Assembly: GCA_002946415.1 (NCBI GenBank)
Contig: NJPS01000079.1
Location: 744,001 to 808,000 of the forward strand
Source of the DNA: Rutstroemia sp. NJR-2017a BVV2
Lineage: Eukaryota; Ascomycota; Leotiomycetes; Helotiales; Rutstroemiaceae
DNA: 64,000 bases
Reading direction: 5' to 3'
Under the pieces are notes generated by a model. The model made no database searches and was not told the DNA's origin. It saw only the letters and a list, made by a program, of their open reading frames with translations. Below, piece by piece: positions 12,413 through 24,697 of the stretch (positions are counted from its first letter, which is position 1; every line of letters begins with the position of its first letter). The position numbers were made by a program, and so were the translations under genes.

Positions 12413-13509
12413 CTATATCTTCACCCCTTTGATGTTGTGCGAATCTTTAACGGAATCGTCCTTGGGTGACTTCGGAGGGACTCCAATAGCTTTTAAGACA
12501 TCAACAAGTATCCTTTCGTTCTTCTGCACAGCTTCCCATTCAGCTTGGCTCTTTACTAGCAGTGTGCCTGCCAAGAGTGTTCCATTTAGCGCGATCGGTC
12601 CCAGAAGGTCCCCATTTGCGCCTGTAATCGATAGCCCTTCCGATATACGTGGGCACAACACCATGGACTTATCTGTGAGTCCCAGGTTATAGCTGATGCG
12701 AGACTCATCGTCCCCACCTGATGCAAGCTCCTTATTACTGGTGTCTATTTCCACAATTCGACAGGCATCTTGATGCAGTCGCAGATATGTAGAATGCAGT
12801 TCGGAAGATGAGATTGTCGGTGACAGGGCTGCTGAGAAGTATACGAAGGGTAAGTCTGCCAATGTCAGAGGAGCACTCTCCCTATTACGGGAGAAATTTC
12901 CTTACCAGATACAGTCTTGTCAACCAAATGACCCACCAATGGACGCCATGTTCCCTGTGTGAGACCTGACCTCATCGATTGCACTGGCAGGAATTGTATA
13001 TGTCTGTGAGGTTGAGAAGCCCCCGAATGCTCGCCAGAATTGAAGAAGCCGAACAACTCTTCGCCCTCATCTTTGTACGCTTTCAGACAGTTGTACGCTG
13101 CCTCAAAGTCTGCTTCTTCCAACAAGTCGGTCTGCTTTTTGAATTCCTTCGTCGCGAGTATGAAATGATCTGGTATAACCGGAAATTTATTGAGCACGAT
13201 ATTGTGGGCTGGGGCAAGTTCACAGACGAGCAGCTGCGACGGATTGAGAAAGGGATTCGGTGGTTTCTGGTTTGGGTCTCGCGGTTTCGAGGACTTGGGT
13301 TTATGTGCGAGAGCTGGAGAATATCGGAGCTGGAACTATGGACATAGACTCGACGATTAGAATGCCTCCAAGGAATCTCGAGATGACATTCATACCGGGA
13401 ACGAATTGACTTGTACGATGGCTACTTGGGTAGCATAGAAGTTCAGGTCGCCAGCAGCTTGAGCTGCCTTGAACTTCTCACGTACAAGTGCTGGTAAGTT
13501 CTTCATCAT
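12413..13509 (-). CDS. APA2: Ap4A phosphorylase / ATP adenylyltransferase
   Basis: Exons in transcript order 13509-13396, 13335-12906 and 12855-12413 give 328 codons, close to yeast Apa1/Apa2. The N-terminus MMKNLPALVREKF and the blocks ELAPAHNIVLNKFPVIPDHF, FGFFNSGEHSGASQPHRHIQ and DLPFVYF are family signatures. The HIT-superfamily catalytic motif H-R-H-I-Q lies at residues 148-152; in this branch the central histidine forms the nucleotidyl intermediate. The enzyme phosphorolyses diadenosine tetraphosphate to ATP and ADP and can transfer AMP from ADP-sulphate. It is expected in the cytosol. It runs tail-to-tail with the Myb-like gene, 110 bp apart. The start could also be the second ATG at 13506. 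Confidence 0.93.
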
Positions 13510-14169
13510 GGAAGGTCGAATTGGAGGGAAAGTAAAGAAGGTCGGTCGTTGCATGCGCAGTCGAAGTGGTCGAGGGGTCGCGTGCACAGACCACTTGTTC
13601 CATTGTCGACGTCCAACCAACTCCATCCCGGCTCAAGATATGGATGATAGACACATGCATGGTCTTCGCGACAGATAGCCTGCGCAGGGGAATCGATTGC
13701 TTACTTACTCCTATGCAATCAGCATTCCAAATTATTGTATGAACACATTTTCATCTGTCTAGCCACCCAGTCTTGGTGTGCGCTATGAACTGGGTACCAC
13801 AAGTCGTCGCCCAGCCGTTTAAACCTGGCGGAATTCGACTCCTGGAGATTCAGCCTTCTTTTGCATGTACCCCTGGGTAGTCAAGCATGATGTCCAATCT
13901 ATATTGCGGTACTGTCAATTACATGTAGAAAATCTCGGGGGCCTAGTAGCTGCATAAACGCGAGAATGTTGTGGGCATAGAATACTTCCGAGAACCTGAT
14001 CACCAGAAGTCGTCGTCTGCAAATGTAAAACTCCTGTCTATGTCGTCTACGGATGTCTTACTGTTACTCAATGGCTACAAGTGTACGCTCCTCCTTGTGA
14101 CAGTATATGAATAGCTTCTAAGTTTTAGTGAGAGGATAACATGTTCCTTGAGGAAAAACTATCTCCATT
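13510..14169. other. Intergenic region, no gene seen
   Basis: About 660 bp holding the APA2 promoter side and the 3' flank of the GMC gene. Only short shadow frames are open. Confidence 0.55.
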
Positions 14170-17031
14170 TCATTGATTATCATCCAAAATCATACTCGCC
14201 CCCCTCTCCGCCACCGCATAAACCGTAGCCTGCAAATGCGCAGCCGGCAACCAAACAATCGTACTCGCATCAACAACTCTCAACCCCTGCACCCCATAAA
14301 CCCTCAACCTCTGATCTACCACCCCTCCCAACTCCTTCGCCATCATCCCTGCGCTTCCTGCATGATGATTTATCGTCTGCACTCCCGTCTTTATATACTC
14401 CTCTATCTGCGCTTTTGTCTGTGCAGTCTCCCCCGGGTATACCTCTACCATCCCAATACTCTTCAGCTCACTCGTCGTACGCAAAGTCCGCGTGTAGTTG
14501 AATCCTATCTCCATTTGCAGGATATCGAGAGGGTTGGTCAGATAGCGGGGGTTGATGAGAGGAGGAGAGAACACGGAGGAGCTGTTGATTCGGATCCAGC
14601 CGCGCGAATACGGATGCTGGACGCAGGCGATTTGGACGGTGTCACCGACGATGAATTCGATGTGGGCGGTGGCTGTGGAGAGGAGATCTTGTGTTAGGAG
14701 GGAGTGGTAGAGTGCGTAGCCTCTGCGAACTGAGGGGGGAGTGGAGGGATCGAGGTATTGGGTTCCGGATTGAGTGGTTGCCATTGAGGTTAATGTGGAG
14801 ATGGTTTGATTGTCGGTTATGTTCTTGAATGGGAGGAAGGCGAGAGTGTTGGCAGAGGCGGTGGTGAATGGCCCTGAAAGGTGTTTAGTATTATTTTCAA
14901 TGTGTAAGCTGGTGCTATGTTTAGTATTCTCACCTTCCCTCTTCTCATCGTACAATTTCCGCATCTCAGCTGCCCAAGTGGCGTTGCTGAAATTCCCCGT
15001 CTGCACCGCAATATTTGGTTCTATACGAAGCTTAAATTAGCATTCTATCCATATATCTCATAGCACCCCATTTCTCGAGGCAGAATATGAAAGAAAAATG
15101 AAAATAAACTCACCACTCCCAACCGAAACCACAAACCCATGATCCACATACCCCTCTCCCACTCCCTCCAACTCAACCTTAACATCCACCCCCGCCGCCT
15201 CCAGAACCGCCCTACCTCCTATCCCCGACACCTGCAGCAACTGCGGCGTTCTCAGCGTGCCAGCACTTACGATGACTTCTTTCTTCGCATGGACTGTGTA
15301 TTCCTTTACGCTCGTTGAGCTCGAATTCGAAGCAGCAAAAGATACTCCGGTTGCTCTTGGCGATTGATGAGAGTTGTACGAGCTATTGGATAGGAGGATC
15401 CGAGTAGCAGTGTATGAGGGGAGAATATGTAGGTTTGGTTTTGGTGATGAAGAAAACGGAGGACTAATGAATGACTGTGATGTACAACGGGTTTGAGAAT
15501 CGTGGTTTAGGGAAAGGGTGAAGAGGAAGGTGGATGCGGAGAGCCCGACGAAAGGGTCTGGGAGGAGGAAGTGGTTGAGGGATTGGAATGCGCGGATGAA
15601 CGATCCTGGTGGGATTGGTCAGATCTGTAACTGAAAAGGCTTTCAGGTGGAGATTGGGGATAAAAAGAGTTGTTGGAGGGGGTATTGAGAAATGATTAAC
15701 ACGAAAAGACAGGGAACGTAAAAAGACTCACCAGTACTCGGCCACACAAACCTCGGAAACCCATACTGCACCCCTCCACTATCACCATGAAATTTTCCAT
15801 TCCAGCCCACGCCGGCACCCCACTTCTTCACCTCCTCTTCATCCGCATCCGGCGGAGTATAGTGCTCACTTTTCTTAAAAAACGGCAACAAATTCTCCCA
15901 ACTCCAGTTTTGATCTTTGGTTTTGCTTGCCGAGTCCGAAGGGAAGAAATCACCCAATCGATCATAATCAAGCTTGTTCCCTCGCATAAAAACCATGCCG
16001 TTGAGGACGGATGAACCGCCTATGACGCGGCCGGCGGGGAGCCCGATACTGCGGTTCGAGAGGAGGGGTTGAGGTAGGGATGTTAGATTTGCATCGTAGA
16101 CTGGAGATGGGTGGGAGGTTAGTTCTTTTGATCAGTGGATTGGAGGGATGAAGAGAAATGGGGTGCAGGGAAAGAGGAGACTCGTGGAGTGGAGAATAAA
16201 GTAGGAGTAGACGCGCCATCCCTTTGACAACGCTTTCCAGTTGTATAGGGAGTAGGAAAATGGCATCATTTCCCTCTCCGAGAGTTGGACTGCATGACTC
16301 TTGGCTCATATGAACTTTATGAAGTAGCCATCTCCTTGACACCTAAACTCAACGCACATCGCAAACCGAATACGTCCAGAACTTTCTGGACCTAAATTCT
16401 ACGATCGCCCTATACCACCCCCATCCGTCTTTCACCTTACCCCTCCATATCCCCCTTTTCATACAGAAATGAGGAAGAAAATCAAAAGCCCTACCACTGC
16501 CCCTCGGTCCATTTCCCAGCGCCGCAAGATTCGCCGTAGTGATGAGCGGGATTTCAACCCAGTCTTCATTTTTATGACTATATTTACAACTGCATCAGCT
16601 TCCATCTCTCTCAGAGTTAATGGGATCGGGGAGTGCACTTACAAAGGCCCTGCTTCAATTACAAGAACTGTAGTATCTGTCGTTCTAATATGTTAGTGAA
16701 GTAGAGAAATATAGGGTTGTGCTAGAATATAGACAAGGGTTCTGGGTGTTTGGATGGGGAAGATGGATGGATGGTAGGCACACGGCTAGGATGTAAATAC
16801 TAGAAAGAGGAGTGTAATAAGATGCAAATAGTAAATTAGAGGGAATGTACTTCTATCATCTGAAAGTCTGCTTGCAACAACCAAGCCACTCGTCCCACCA
16901 CCAACGACTATATAATCATACGAAGGCAGGACATTTTTAGGATCCGAGATGAGTGTGTAAGTTATCGGAGTCGAGGTGGTGAACGGTATGAGGCAGAGAA
17001 GAAAAAGTAGATTTACAATTGGATAAATCAT
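14170..17031 (-). CDS. Secreted GMC-family FAD oxidoreductase
   Basis: Seven exons in transcript order: 17031-16851, 16676-16643, 16577-16495, 16100-15732, 15605-15114, 15020-14934, 14873-14170; 649 codons. All junctions keep frame and restore family motifs. A signal peptide (MIYPIVNLLFLLCLIPFTTS) precedes the FAD-binding GGGTSG at residues 44-49, followed across introns by NTTVLVIEAGPFHKNEDWVEIP. Then come YDANLTSLPQPLLSNRSIGL, GRVIGGSSVLNGMVFMRG (GMC signature 1) and VSAGTLRTPQLLQVSGIG (signature 2). The C-terminal active site has INHHAGSAGM and LPAAHLQATVYAVAE, giving a His585/His628 pair as in aryl-alcohol and glucose oxidase types. Substrate cannot be assigned. The third intron is 394 nt, far longer than the others. 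The SDR gene lies upstream on the same strand. Confidence 0.9.
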
Positions 17032-18270
17032 TGTATATCAAAAGAGCGATATAGTTCTATTCCGCCGACTTTCGCATATGCTTTATTATATATATACTTC
17101 ATTATTGTCTTATAAAAGAAAAAGCAAAATAGGGACTAATGCATGCAAGGGAAAATTACCCCTCTCGATAGTAAGCCGAGCAGGAACCCTGTCGAGATGC
17201 CGCGGTGCTGACAATGCGACTTTGCAAATCAATAGTGGAAAACTTACGTGGAGATGTGGAGTTGGTAATGTAAGACATGTTACCGAGGTGAAGCTGGTGA
17301 TCTGATGCTGTTGATGGATTATCTAGGTGGAATTGCACCTCTCATGGGATTTAGCACGCGTGTTGATAAATCTGGATGCTGCAAGGTTTACCGGGGAGTA
17401 TCTGCGTATGCTAGTGTTTACCTGCAGTGATACTGATTGGATACGGCTGCTGCTTTCCTGGAATAAGAAATAATTGGAGGACGTGGGAAAATAATTTGTA
17501 AACCATTCTGGCGAATATCTGCTCGGATTAGAGGTTCAGCTCGTAACTGCTAGTATTGCCCAAACCCGAGAGCAATTTCCATATGCGGTTCACAAGGCAG
17601 GTTACTAGTATCACAGCAGCACAAGCACAACATTCCTCCGACCCTACCACAAACCACTGAGATCACGCAAAAGAACGGCACCCGTCCTGCATTCGACGAG
17701 CAACAAACCCGACGTTACCTCGTTACCGCATCATGATTGGCCTCCAGAGATGCAACAACGGCAAGGACAGTATTCCCCGCGTAACCGGGATAGAGACACA
17801 GCACGGGCCGAGTGAGGTGGGACAAACGATATCGTGATTTGCAGATACCATGATTGGATAGGGAAAGATGCTTTTAGGGATCTTCGTGGATGGCGGAAGG
17901 GAAATCCCATGTTGCTGCCAAGGAAGATATGCAACAAAAGCTTCGAGGGATAGTACGGCGTGTTGTACGAGTATGCTGTGTGATATGCGGGCAACCGGGA
18001 AGCCGGCATTGGAGGAAGAAGAGAGCGGTGGAACTTTGACTGTGTATGCTATTAGAACTGGGAAACATGGTGTAGATTCTTAAGTGGTAGGTTAGAGATT
18101 GACTGAAGTTTAAAATAAGTAGGAAGATCAAACCCCTTCCCTAAGCTGCACTCTTCTCCTTTGTCATTACTTCTAGAACGCTTCAGCCTCCTGGGTTGGA
18201 AATGCCCTCGCAATCCTAATGGTAAGTAGTGCTTCCACCGCCTCATATTTATGATAATCCATATCATCTC
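17032..18270. other. Intergenic region between GMC and SDR genes
   Basis: 1.24 kb that includes the GMC promoter and the SDR 3' flank. I see no convincing exon; short frames on both strands lack domain features. Confidence 0.55.
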
Positions 18271-19091
18271 TTAATTTGACCAGCCACCATCTGCGGCATA
18301 CACCGCACCCGTTACGTATGAACTTTCTTGACTCAACAAGAAAACAACAATCGCAGCAATCTCTTCTGGTTCAGCAATCCTCTTGAGAGCGGCAGGTGGG
18401 TTGACCTTATCTCCGACCACCTCCCGAGCTTTAGCTAGCAATGGGGTTTCTATCGCACCCGGAGCTACAGCATTCACTCGAATGTTTCTATCTCCGACTT
18501 CCTGCGCTGCTGAGCGCGTTAACCCGATCACCCCATGTTTACTAGCGACGTATGCAGCACTTCCTGCAAATCCTTTTGATTCAATGGTTAGCGATAGAGC
18601 AAAATAGTGGCTTGCACTTAGACTGGGCGATGAATCTCTGGCTCACCCCTTGTGCCTTGTATAGAGGCCAAATTAACGATGCTCCCACCATCTTCAATCT
18701 TTTGTAGCTCTGCCCTCAATGAGTACATCAATCCGGTCAAATTGACAGCTATGATCCTGTCCCATTCCGCATCTTCCAATTCTTGGATCCCGGTCACACC
18801 ATGATATTTTCCGATGACACCTGCACAGTTTGCGGCACCATCTATTTTTCGATACCTTCTGATAATCGCTTCCATCCAGTCTTCAACTGATTGACGCTTG
18901 GTCACATCGACCTCGGTGGAAAGGAACAGTAGATTATTCTCAGCAAAGTATTCGGATGCAGTGGAGAGGGCATCGAGGTCTATGTCACCGATACAGACGG
19001 TTGCCCCACGTGAAGAAAGAAGCTTGGCTGTAGCGAGACCGATTCCAGATGCTCCACCAGTGATGGCAATGATCTTCCCTTGCAGAGACAT
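18271..19091 (-). CDS. Short-chain dehydrogenase/reductase (classical SDR)
   Basis: Two exons, 19091-18647 and 18572-18271, join at phase 1 to 248 codons, the normal size for a classical SDR. The cofactor loop TGGASGIG is at residues 11-18. The NAG block is the variant ANCAGVIG. Catalytic Ser143 (NLASIQG), Tyr156 and Lys160 (YVASK) are all present, the last two restored by the splice. The end, SSYVTGAVYAADGGWSN, is typical of the 3-oxoacyl-ACP reductase/FabG-like group. An aspartate after the second beta strand (GDIDLDA) suggests preference for NAD(H). It is an enzyme of unknown substrate. It is 1.2 kb from the GMC gene on the same strand and divergent from the glutaminase gene. Confidence 0.91.
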
Positions 19092-19395
19092 GATATGATA
19101 GAGTAAGCTTGGTCGGTTGCTCTTGTTTCTTCGATATAGTGGATTGTGAGGATATGAAGGTTGGTTGCAACCTGAGACAACGACGTTGTCGAGCGGATGA
19201 GCTCATGAATGAGGGGTAAATGAAATGGCATGGTCGTGACATTCCTTGCCGAGATCAGGGGACTCAATGTGGTGAAACTGTGTGGTTTCCTCAATTGAGG
19301 GTGTGATTAACGAGTTATGAAACCACGAGCTAGCCGAGCTACGAATTGTCTAGCCAAGACGAGTACAAGGACAAATGTTGCAGCATTTCAGGTCA

Positions 19396-19461
19396 TGATG
19401 ATGCTTGATGAGTGTGATGATGGTGCTTGATGAGTGTGATGATGGTGCTTGATAAGTGTGC
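19396..19461 (+). repeat. 22-bp minisatellite, three copies
   Basis: Units at 19396-19417, 19418-19439 and 19440-19461 share the core GCTTGATGAGTGTGATGATG with one or two changes per copy. Confidence 0.85.
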
Positions 19462-19633
19462 ATGCTGTCGTCGCACAGAATGGAATGCATCGTGAAGTGA
19501 CGCCGTTGAGAGGAGATGTGGTGATTATTAGATTCCTTCTACAAAAGCACAGTCCCGAAGACTGATATTCGAGAGGTGGTGAGTAGCTTTATGAAGACTT
19601 CTGCGGACTTTATGAAGACCTTGTGAAGATTTT

Positions 19634-19673
19634 ATACAACTCCATACAACTCCATACAACTCTATACAACTCT
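19634..19673 (+). repeat. 10-bp minisatellite, four copies
   Basis: Four consecutive units of ATACAACTCC or ATACAACTCT, followed by a degenerate fifth (GCACAA). Confidence 0.85.
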
Positions 19674-20138
19674 GCACAAATATACATAACCGGGCATAAA
19701 GTTATGCAATATAAGGTACAAGCTTGGTCGGGGTGACGCTAACCCCCGCATTATCGTGCGTCTCATGACAACATAGTGGAAGCAGGGGGAAGAAACTGCG
19801 ATGCAGCCGCCGGTCCAGCTCGGGGATGGTTGTTGCCCAGTCTTGGCCAGTCATTGATCCGCTAGACTTTGATCCCATGATTGAAACAAAGCTCTGGATG
19901 TAAGCCACTTCTCACCTCGCAACAGCTCGTACTTCACTCACAAATTTCTATTGCCCAGTACTTCTTGTCTTTGTATCTTTTGTACACTATCATCAAGCAC
20001 GCACAATAAATAAGGCTGTGCTATTCTCCTCTCATTTCGTTTCTCTTTTCTTCGTCGCCTCTGAGCAAGCAAAGGCAGTGCTTCTTTCAATGTCCCTTTG
20101 ATTGGTGCGTGTTTATTTTACCGGAATCGACAGCAATC

Positions 20139-22828
20139 ATGCGTTGGACAAAGTACCTCAATGCTGCGTCCGTCATCGCAGCCTCTGTGGTACACGCTTC
20201 TACATTGACCCCGCCAGTTATACCACTTCTTGTTCGCAATCCTTATCTGAGCGCTTGGCTTGGAAATGCAAGAGATAACCCTTGGGAACGTTGGCCAATA
20301 TTTTGGACCGGTCAAGAGGTACACAACCTAGATTACTTCTCGTCTCTCTTGCCGGCGGGCACTAATTCGTATACTTTTCGCAGATTGGATTTTCAGTCCT
20401 AGCATCGGTCCCTTCTGCAAATACGGTTTATCCATTGTTAGGCAGACCCCACGATTCATTGAGTAAGACCGGCGACAGGTAAGATTTGGAGACTGCCCGA
20501 CGCAATAATTCCCTGCACATTGACTGATGCGTCGCATAGCTTCAACGTCTCATATCCAACTTTCCTCGGTGCTAATTTCGATGCGTCGACTACCAATCTT
20601 ACATACGAGATACCATCTCCCTCTCTCGGACAAGGCCCAGTTGAGGTCATCCTTTCCTTCCTATCTCCCATTACTCCGACTTCGACCTTTCGACAATCTA
20701 TACCTGCGTCGTACGTGACTGTACATGTCTCGGGAGGATTCAATATCAATGTTTATCTGGACATCAACGGATTATGGGTCAGTGGTAACAGAGGCAATAG
20801 CATCGATTGGATGTTCAGCCAAAGTTCGCCACCCAAAGGCAGTAAAGAAGCACCCTTGAAGACGTGGACATTCAAAAGAATTGTCGAGCAACTCTTCACG
20901 GAATGGAATGATCGATCAGAATGGGGTCAACTGCATTTCACCGGCCCCGCAGATGCTCATCACGAGGCTGGCACCTCAGCACTGCTCCGTCAGAGGTTCG
21001 CGCGCAACGGAACACTGCAAAATGTTGTGGATACCAACTTCCGCGGAATCATGGACGAGGAGCCCGTCTTCGCTTTCTCCAAATCATTCAAATTAAATGG
21101 CACTTCTGCTGCAAGTGGCAAATCTTATGATAGCGCTCTTTTCACGGTCGCCCATATCCAGGACCCCGTCATTCAGTTTGCTTCCGCCAGAGGCTTGACG
21201 GCAATGCGTCCACTCTGGGCATCATACTATCCTAACGTCGATGAGCTCCTTGAGTTTCATTATCATGATTTCCACAAAGCTTCTGAGCTTGCCAGCAACT
21301 ATTCGATGCAGCTTGAAGCTGATGCCCTGCAATCTGGATCCGAGGATTACAAAGATATTCTTGCCCTCAGTGCTCGTCAAGTACTAGGGGCTGCTAGTTT
21401 CTCAGGCACCCCGGACGATCCTATCATTTTCTTCAAAGAGATTTCCTCGGATGGAAACATGAATACTATTGATGTCATCTACCCCGCCTTCCCATTCTTC
21501 TTGTACACAAACCCACGTTGGTTGGCATATATGCTAGAACCATTGATTGAGCATATGCTCAGTGGACAATACCCGTAAGTTCCTCAGTTTGGCGCTATGT
21601 ATGCACCATAAATGCTAACGCTGCCAGTAACGACTATGCCATGCACGATCTTGGAGCATCTTTCCCTAACGCAACAGGGCATCCTGATGGCCGGGACGAA
21701 TATATGCCTGTGGAAGAATGCGGTAACATGTTGATCATGGGTTTAGCATTGGTGAACTCCCTCAAGTATGACACTCAGCCTGCAAGCATTTGGTCCGATG
21801 TTGGGGCGCAAGCATCCGCCGACTTCTCGGACAATGCTTTCCCACTCTACGTTGACGCCGATGGCATGGACGACACTGTTGGCGGCCCTGTCCATTCCAA
21901 GGGCGAGAAGCAGGCCCGTAAATGGGTAGAGAAATCGTACAGACTTTGGAAACAGTGGACTGGCTATTTGGTTAGAGAAACTTTGATTCCAAGTAATCAA
22001 TTATCCACTGATGATTTTGCCGGCTGGTTGGCAAATCAAACCAATCTCGCACTGAAAGGTATTATCGGTATCAAAGCTATGAGCGAGATTGCCGAAGTAG
22101 TTGGCAACACTGAGGATGCCAAATACTACCGCAATGTATCCGAGACTTACATCAAACGATGGGAAGATGAGTTTGCTCTATCAAGAGATGGCACTCATGC
22201 TAAATTGGCTTATTCGTGGTATGGATCATGGACGATCCTCTACAACCTGTTTGCAGACTCGTTACTTTGCTTCCATCTTCCACAAAGCAAGTCTCGCGCT
22301 CCGACCCTTGGTAAGGGCCAACGACCACTGGTAGGCTCGGAAACCGAGACATCCAAGACAGGATTTGTTACCGACAAGATTTACAAGATCCAGAGCGATT
22401 GGTACCACACCGTTAGACAGAAATACGGTCTACCACTTGATAGCAGACACTTGTATACTAAGAGCGATTGGGAGTTCTTCGCCGTTGCAGTAGCCAGCAA
22501 GAAAGTCCGGGAAGAAATTGTTGACTCAATTGCACTTTGGGTAAACGAGACCACTACTGGTAAGTACCTAGACTCAAATATGCTGAACACTACTAACAAT
22601 ACTGCAGATAAACCACTTACAGACTTGTACGATACAGAGGGAACAGGAGGGTTCCCCGGCATTGAATTCAAAGCGCGTCCTGTTGTGGGAGGTCATTTCG
22701 CATTCTTAGCATTAGAAAGAGCCTGTGATGGGAAAGCTGTAGCAGCTTTAGACTTCTTAAACGAAGATGAAGAGACTGAAGAAGAGAAGGTAGATTTGTG
22801 GGAAGACATGCACGACGGAGAATTGTAG
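20139..22828 (+). CDS. gtaA: Secreted glutaminase A-like protein (DUF5127/DUF4965/DUF1793)
   Basis: Exons 20139-20318, 20384-20478, 20540-21574, 21628-22559 and 22608-22828 give 820 codons. A signal peptide ends near ASVVHAS. The mature start TPPVIPLLVRNPYLSAWLG and FWTGQEIGFSVLASVPSANT are hallmarks of the fungal glutaminase family. Later blocks include ARGLTAMRPLWASYYPN, DYAMHDLGASFPNATGH, MPVEECGNMLIM, KIQSDWYHTVRQKYGLPLD and TGGFPGIEFKARPVVGGHFA. The last intron (48 nt) removes a segment that would read GKYLDSNMLNTTNNT and restores ETTTDKPLTDLYD. In Aspergillus the enzyme hydrolyses glutamine to glutamate outside the cell. The last 25 residues are strongly acidic. Confidence 0.93.
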
Positions 22829-23579
22829 ATTAGATTATCCGACTGGTTACTGGATCATTTTGGAACTTGGCATTAGCATTATTAGGATAGTCGATGGGCT
22901 TTCGTTGGCACATGTGATTGTTGGAACTGTCCCCTACGCCTTGCAGGTTGGCGGTAAGCAAAATGAAGCTGGGGAAGGATTACATAGTGAATGAATGTTC
23001 TACATTATGAATATTGGACAGTGAAATTGAAGCTGATACAGCAATGAATCGAAGCAGTCGTGTTTATATTCGTTGGAAATGGTGCGATGAGAGGCGATGT
23101 CATATTCGCCCCGTTGAGGCAAATTCCAGATGCCAACTTATCTGGTTGCCTTCCTAGCATTGGCCGCTTGCAAAGGAATTTGTACAGAGGAGCTCGTAAT
23201 TATGAATTATTGTCTCAGCTTTACCGCTGTATGTAGATTAGCCGCTCTCGGTTAGCGTTCGACCCAATTTTAAATTCGCGACAACTTCTTTTACTTCGTT
23301 GTGATCTGACCATACGTGCCTCTTCTCTTAAAAAAGAATCAACCAACAACTTTCTCCTCCCTTCCTTTTTCTTTTAATACCCCCAACCATCTCGCAATCA
23401 TCAAATATTCGCCTCGCGCACATTTGTATTTGATATTCCTTTCTGTTCCTGACAATTCTTGAGCATCCAAAAGCTCCAGTGTTGTTTCGCGACAGATTCG
23501 ACTTCAATATACACAAACCCAGCACAAACAAGACTTATTTACTTTCTGTGTCCTTGTGCGACAGCAACTCATAATCATC
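22829..23579. other. Intergenic region, promoter of the RRM gene
   Basis: 751 bp with no recognisable exon. A CT-rich tract at about 23330-23390 lies 190-250 bp upstream of the next start codon. Confidence 0.55.
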
Positions 23580-24697
23580 ATGGCTTCCATGGATTACGAA
23601 AACGAGAATGGCACTCGTTACGAAGGTATGCAAATTCATTACTGGTCATTCGATCTATCGGCAGAATTTATTTTTGGATTTGCTTAAAGCTGACTTTTTC
23701 TCCGCGCGTAGATGAGGCACCACGTTACGAGCGTGATCGCAGTGCATCTCCTCGCCCAACTCGTCGCAATGAGAGCCCTAGAGGTGGCCCCCGCCGATCT
23801 GCTTCCCCAGACAGAGGTGGACGCGATGACCGGTTAGTTTCTCAACATCTGCGAAGCACAAAGTTATGAACATTCTGACAAATAATTTCAGTGGACCCAA
23901 GCAAGACCGTGGTCCTCCAGGCGGACAAGATGATGGTGCTGTCAACCCAGGCTCTAACCTTTTCGTCACTGGTATCCACCCACGTCTCACTGAGGAAGAA
24001 GTGTCCCGTCTTTTCGAGAAATATGGTGATGTCGAGAAGTGCAACATTATGCGTGATCCACACACTCGTGAATCTCGTGGCTTCGGCTTCGTTAAGATGG
24101 TCACCTCCGACCAAGCTGATGCTGCCAAGGAGGGTCTCCAAGGTGAGGCTATCGAGGGTCGTACATTGAGCATTGAGAAGGCTCGTCGCGCTCGTCCCCG
24201 TACCCCAACTCCTGGCAAGTACTTCGGACCACCAAAGAGAGGCAAGTAATATCTAAACCCCCTAGCTTTACATAATTAACTAAAACACAGAAGACGCGCG
24301 TGGCCCTCCTCGTGGTGGATGGGGTGGAGACCGTTACGATGACCGTCGTCGTGGTGGCGGGTACCGCTACGAACCATATGGCGGTCGCTATGGTGGCAGA
24401 GATGATCGTGATCGTGGTTACAGCCGTCGTGACCGAGACGATTATGGCGATGCTCCTCGAGGAGTCGACCGTTACGCCGGACCTCGCGAAGACCGATACA
24501 GCCGTGGAGGTGATGAACGCCGTGGAGGAGGCTACAACGACCGAGACCGTTACGACCGCGGTGGACGTGAAGACAGAGGTGGCCGAGATGCTGCTCCTGC
24601 GGCCGGCTATGGTGATGCAGCTCCTCGTGGAGATGCTCGAGAGCCATATGGAGGTAGAAGCTACGATGATGAGAGATACTCCCGTCGTGAATATTAA
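23580..24697 (+). CDS. Tra2-like SR/RGG-type RRM splicing regulator
   Basis: Exons 23580-23625, 23712-23832, 23892-24241 and 24291-24697 give 307 codons. An Arg/Ser/Asp-rich N-terminus (RYERDRSASPRPTRR) precedes one RRM with RNP2 NLFVTGI and RNP1 RGFGFVKM, around residues 75-155. The C-terminus is rich in RGG, RDR and YGG motifs and ends DDERYSRREY. This layout is that of transformer-2-like proteins, which bind exonic enhancers and influence splice choice in the nucleus. The third intron begins GCAAGT, not GT: reading through gives an immediate in-frame TAA after KRGK, while a GC donor keeps frame and gives PPKREDARGPPRGGW. A second splicing factor, BBP, lies 28 kb away. Confidence 0.9.

Larger units (their letters stand above)
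19092..20138. other. Divergent promoter region with short tandem repeats
   Basis: 1.05 kb between the start codons of the SDR and glutaminase genes. It contains the two minisatellites listed separately and, before the glutaminase ATG, a pyrimidine-rich stretch (about 20025-20070) of the kind common near fungal transcription starts. Confidence 0.55.

Noticed and set aside
15968..16342. 124-codon frame in the GMC gene
   Set aside because: It spans an exon-intron boundary in a different frame from the GMC motifs, which are continuous only when this stretch is spliced.
24230..24249. TAA stop ending the RRM protein after KRGK
   Set aside because: A perfect GC donor precedes it, and splicing restores a 135-residue RGG tail in frame to a natural stop.
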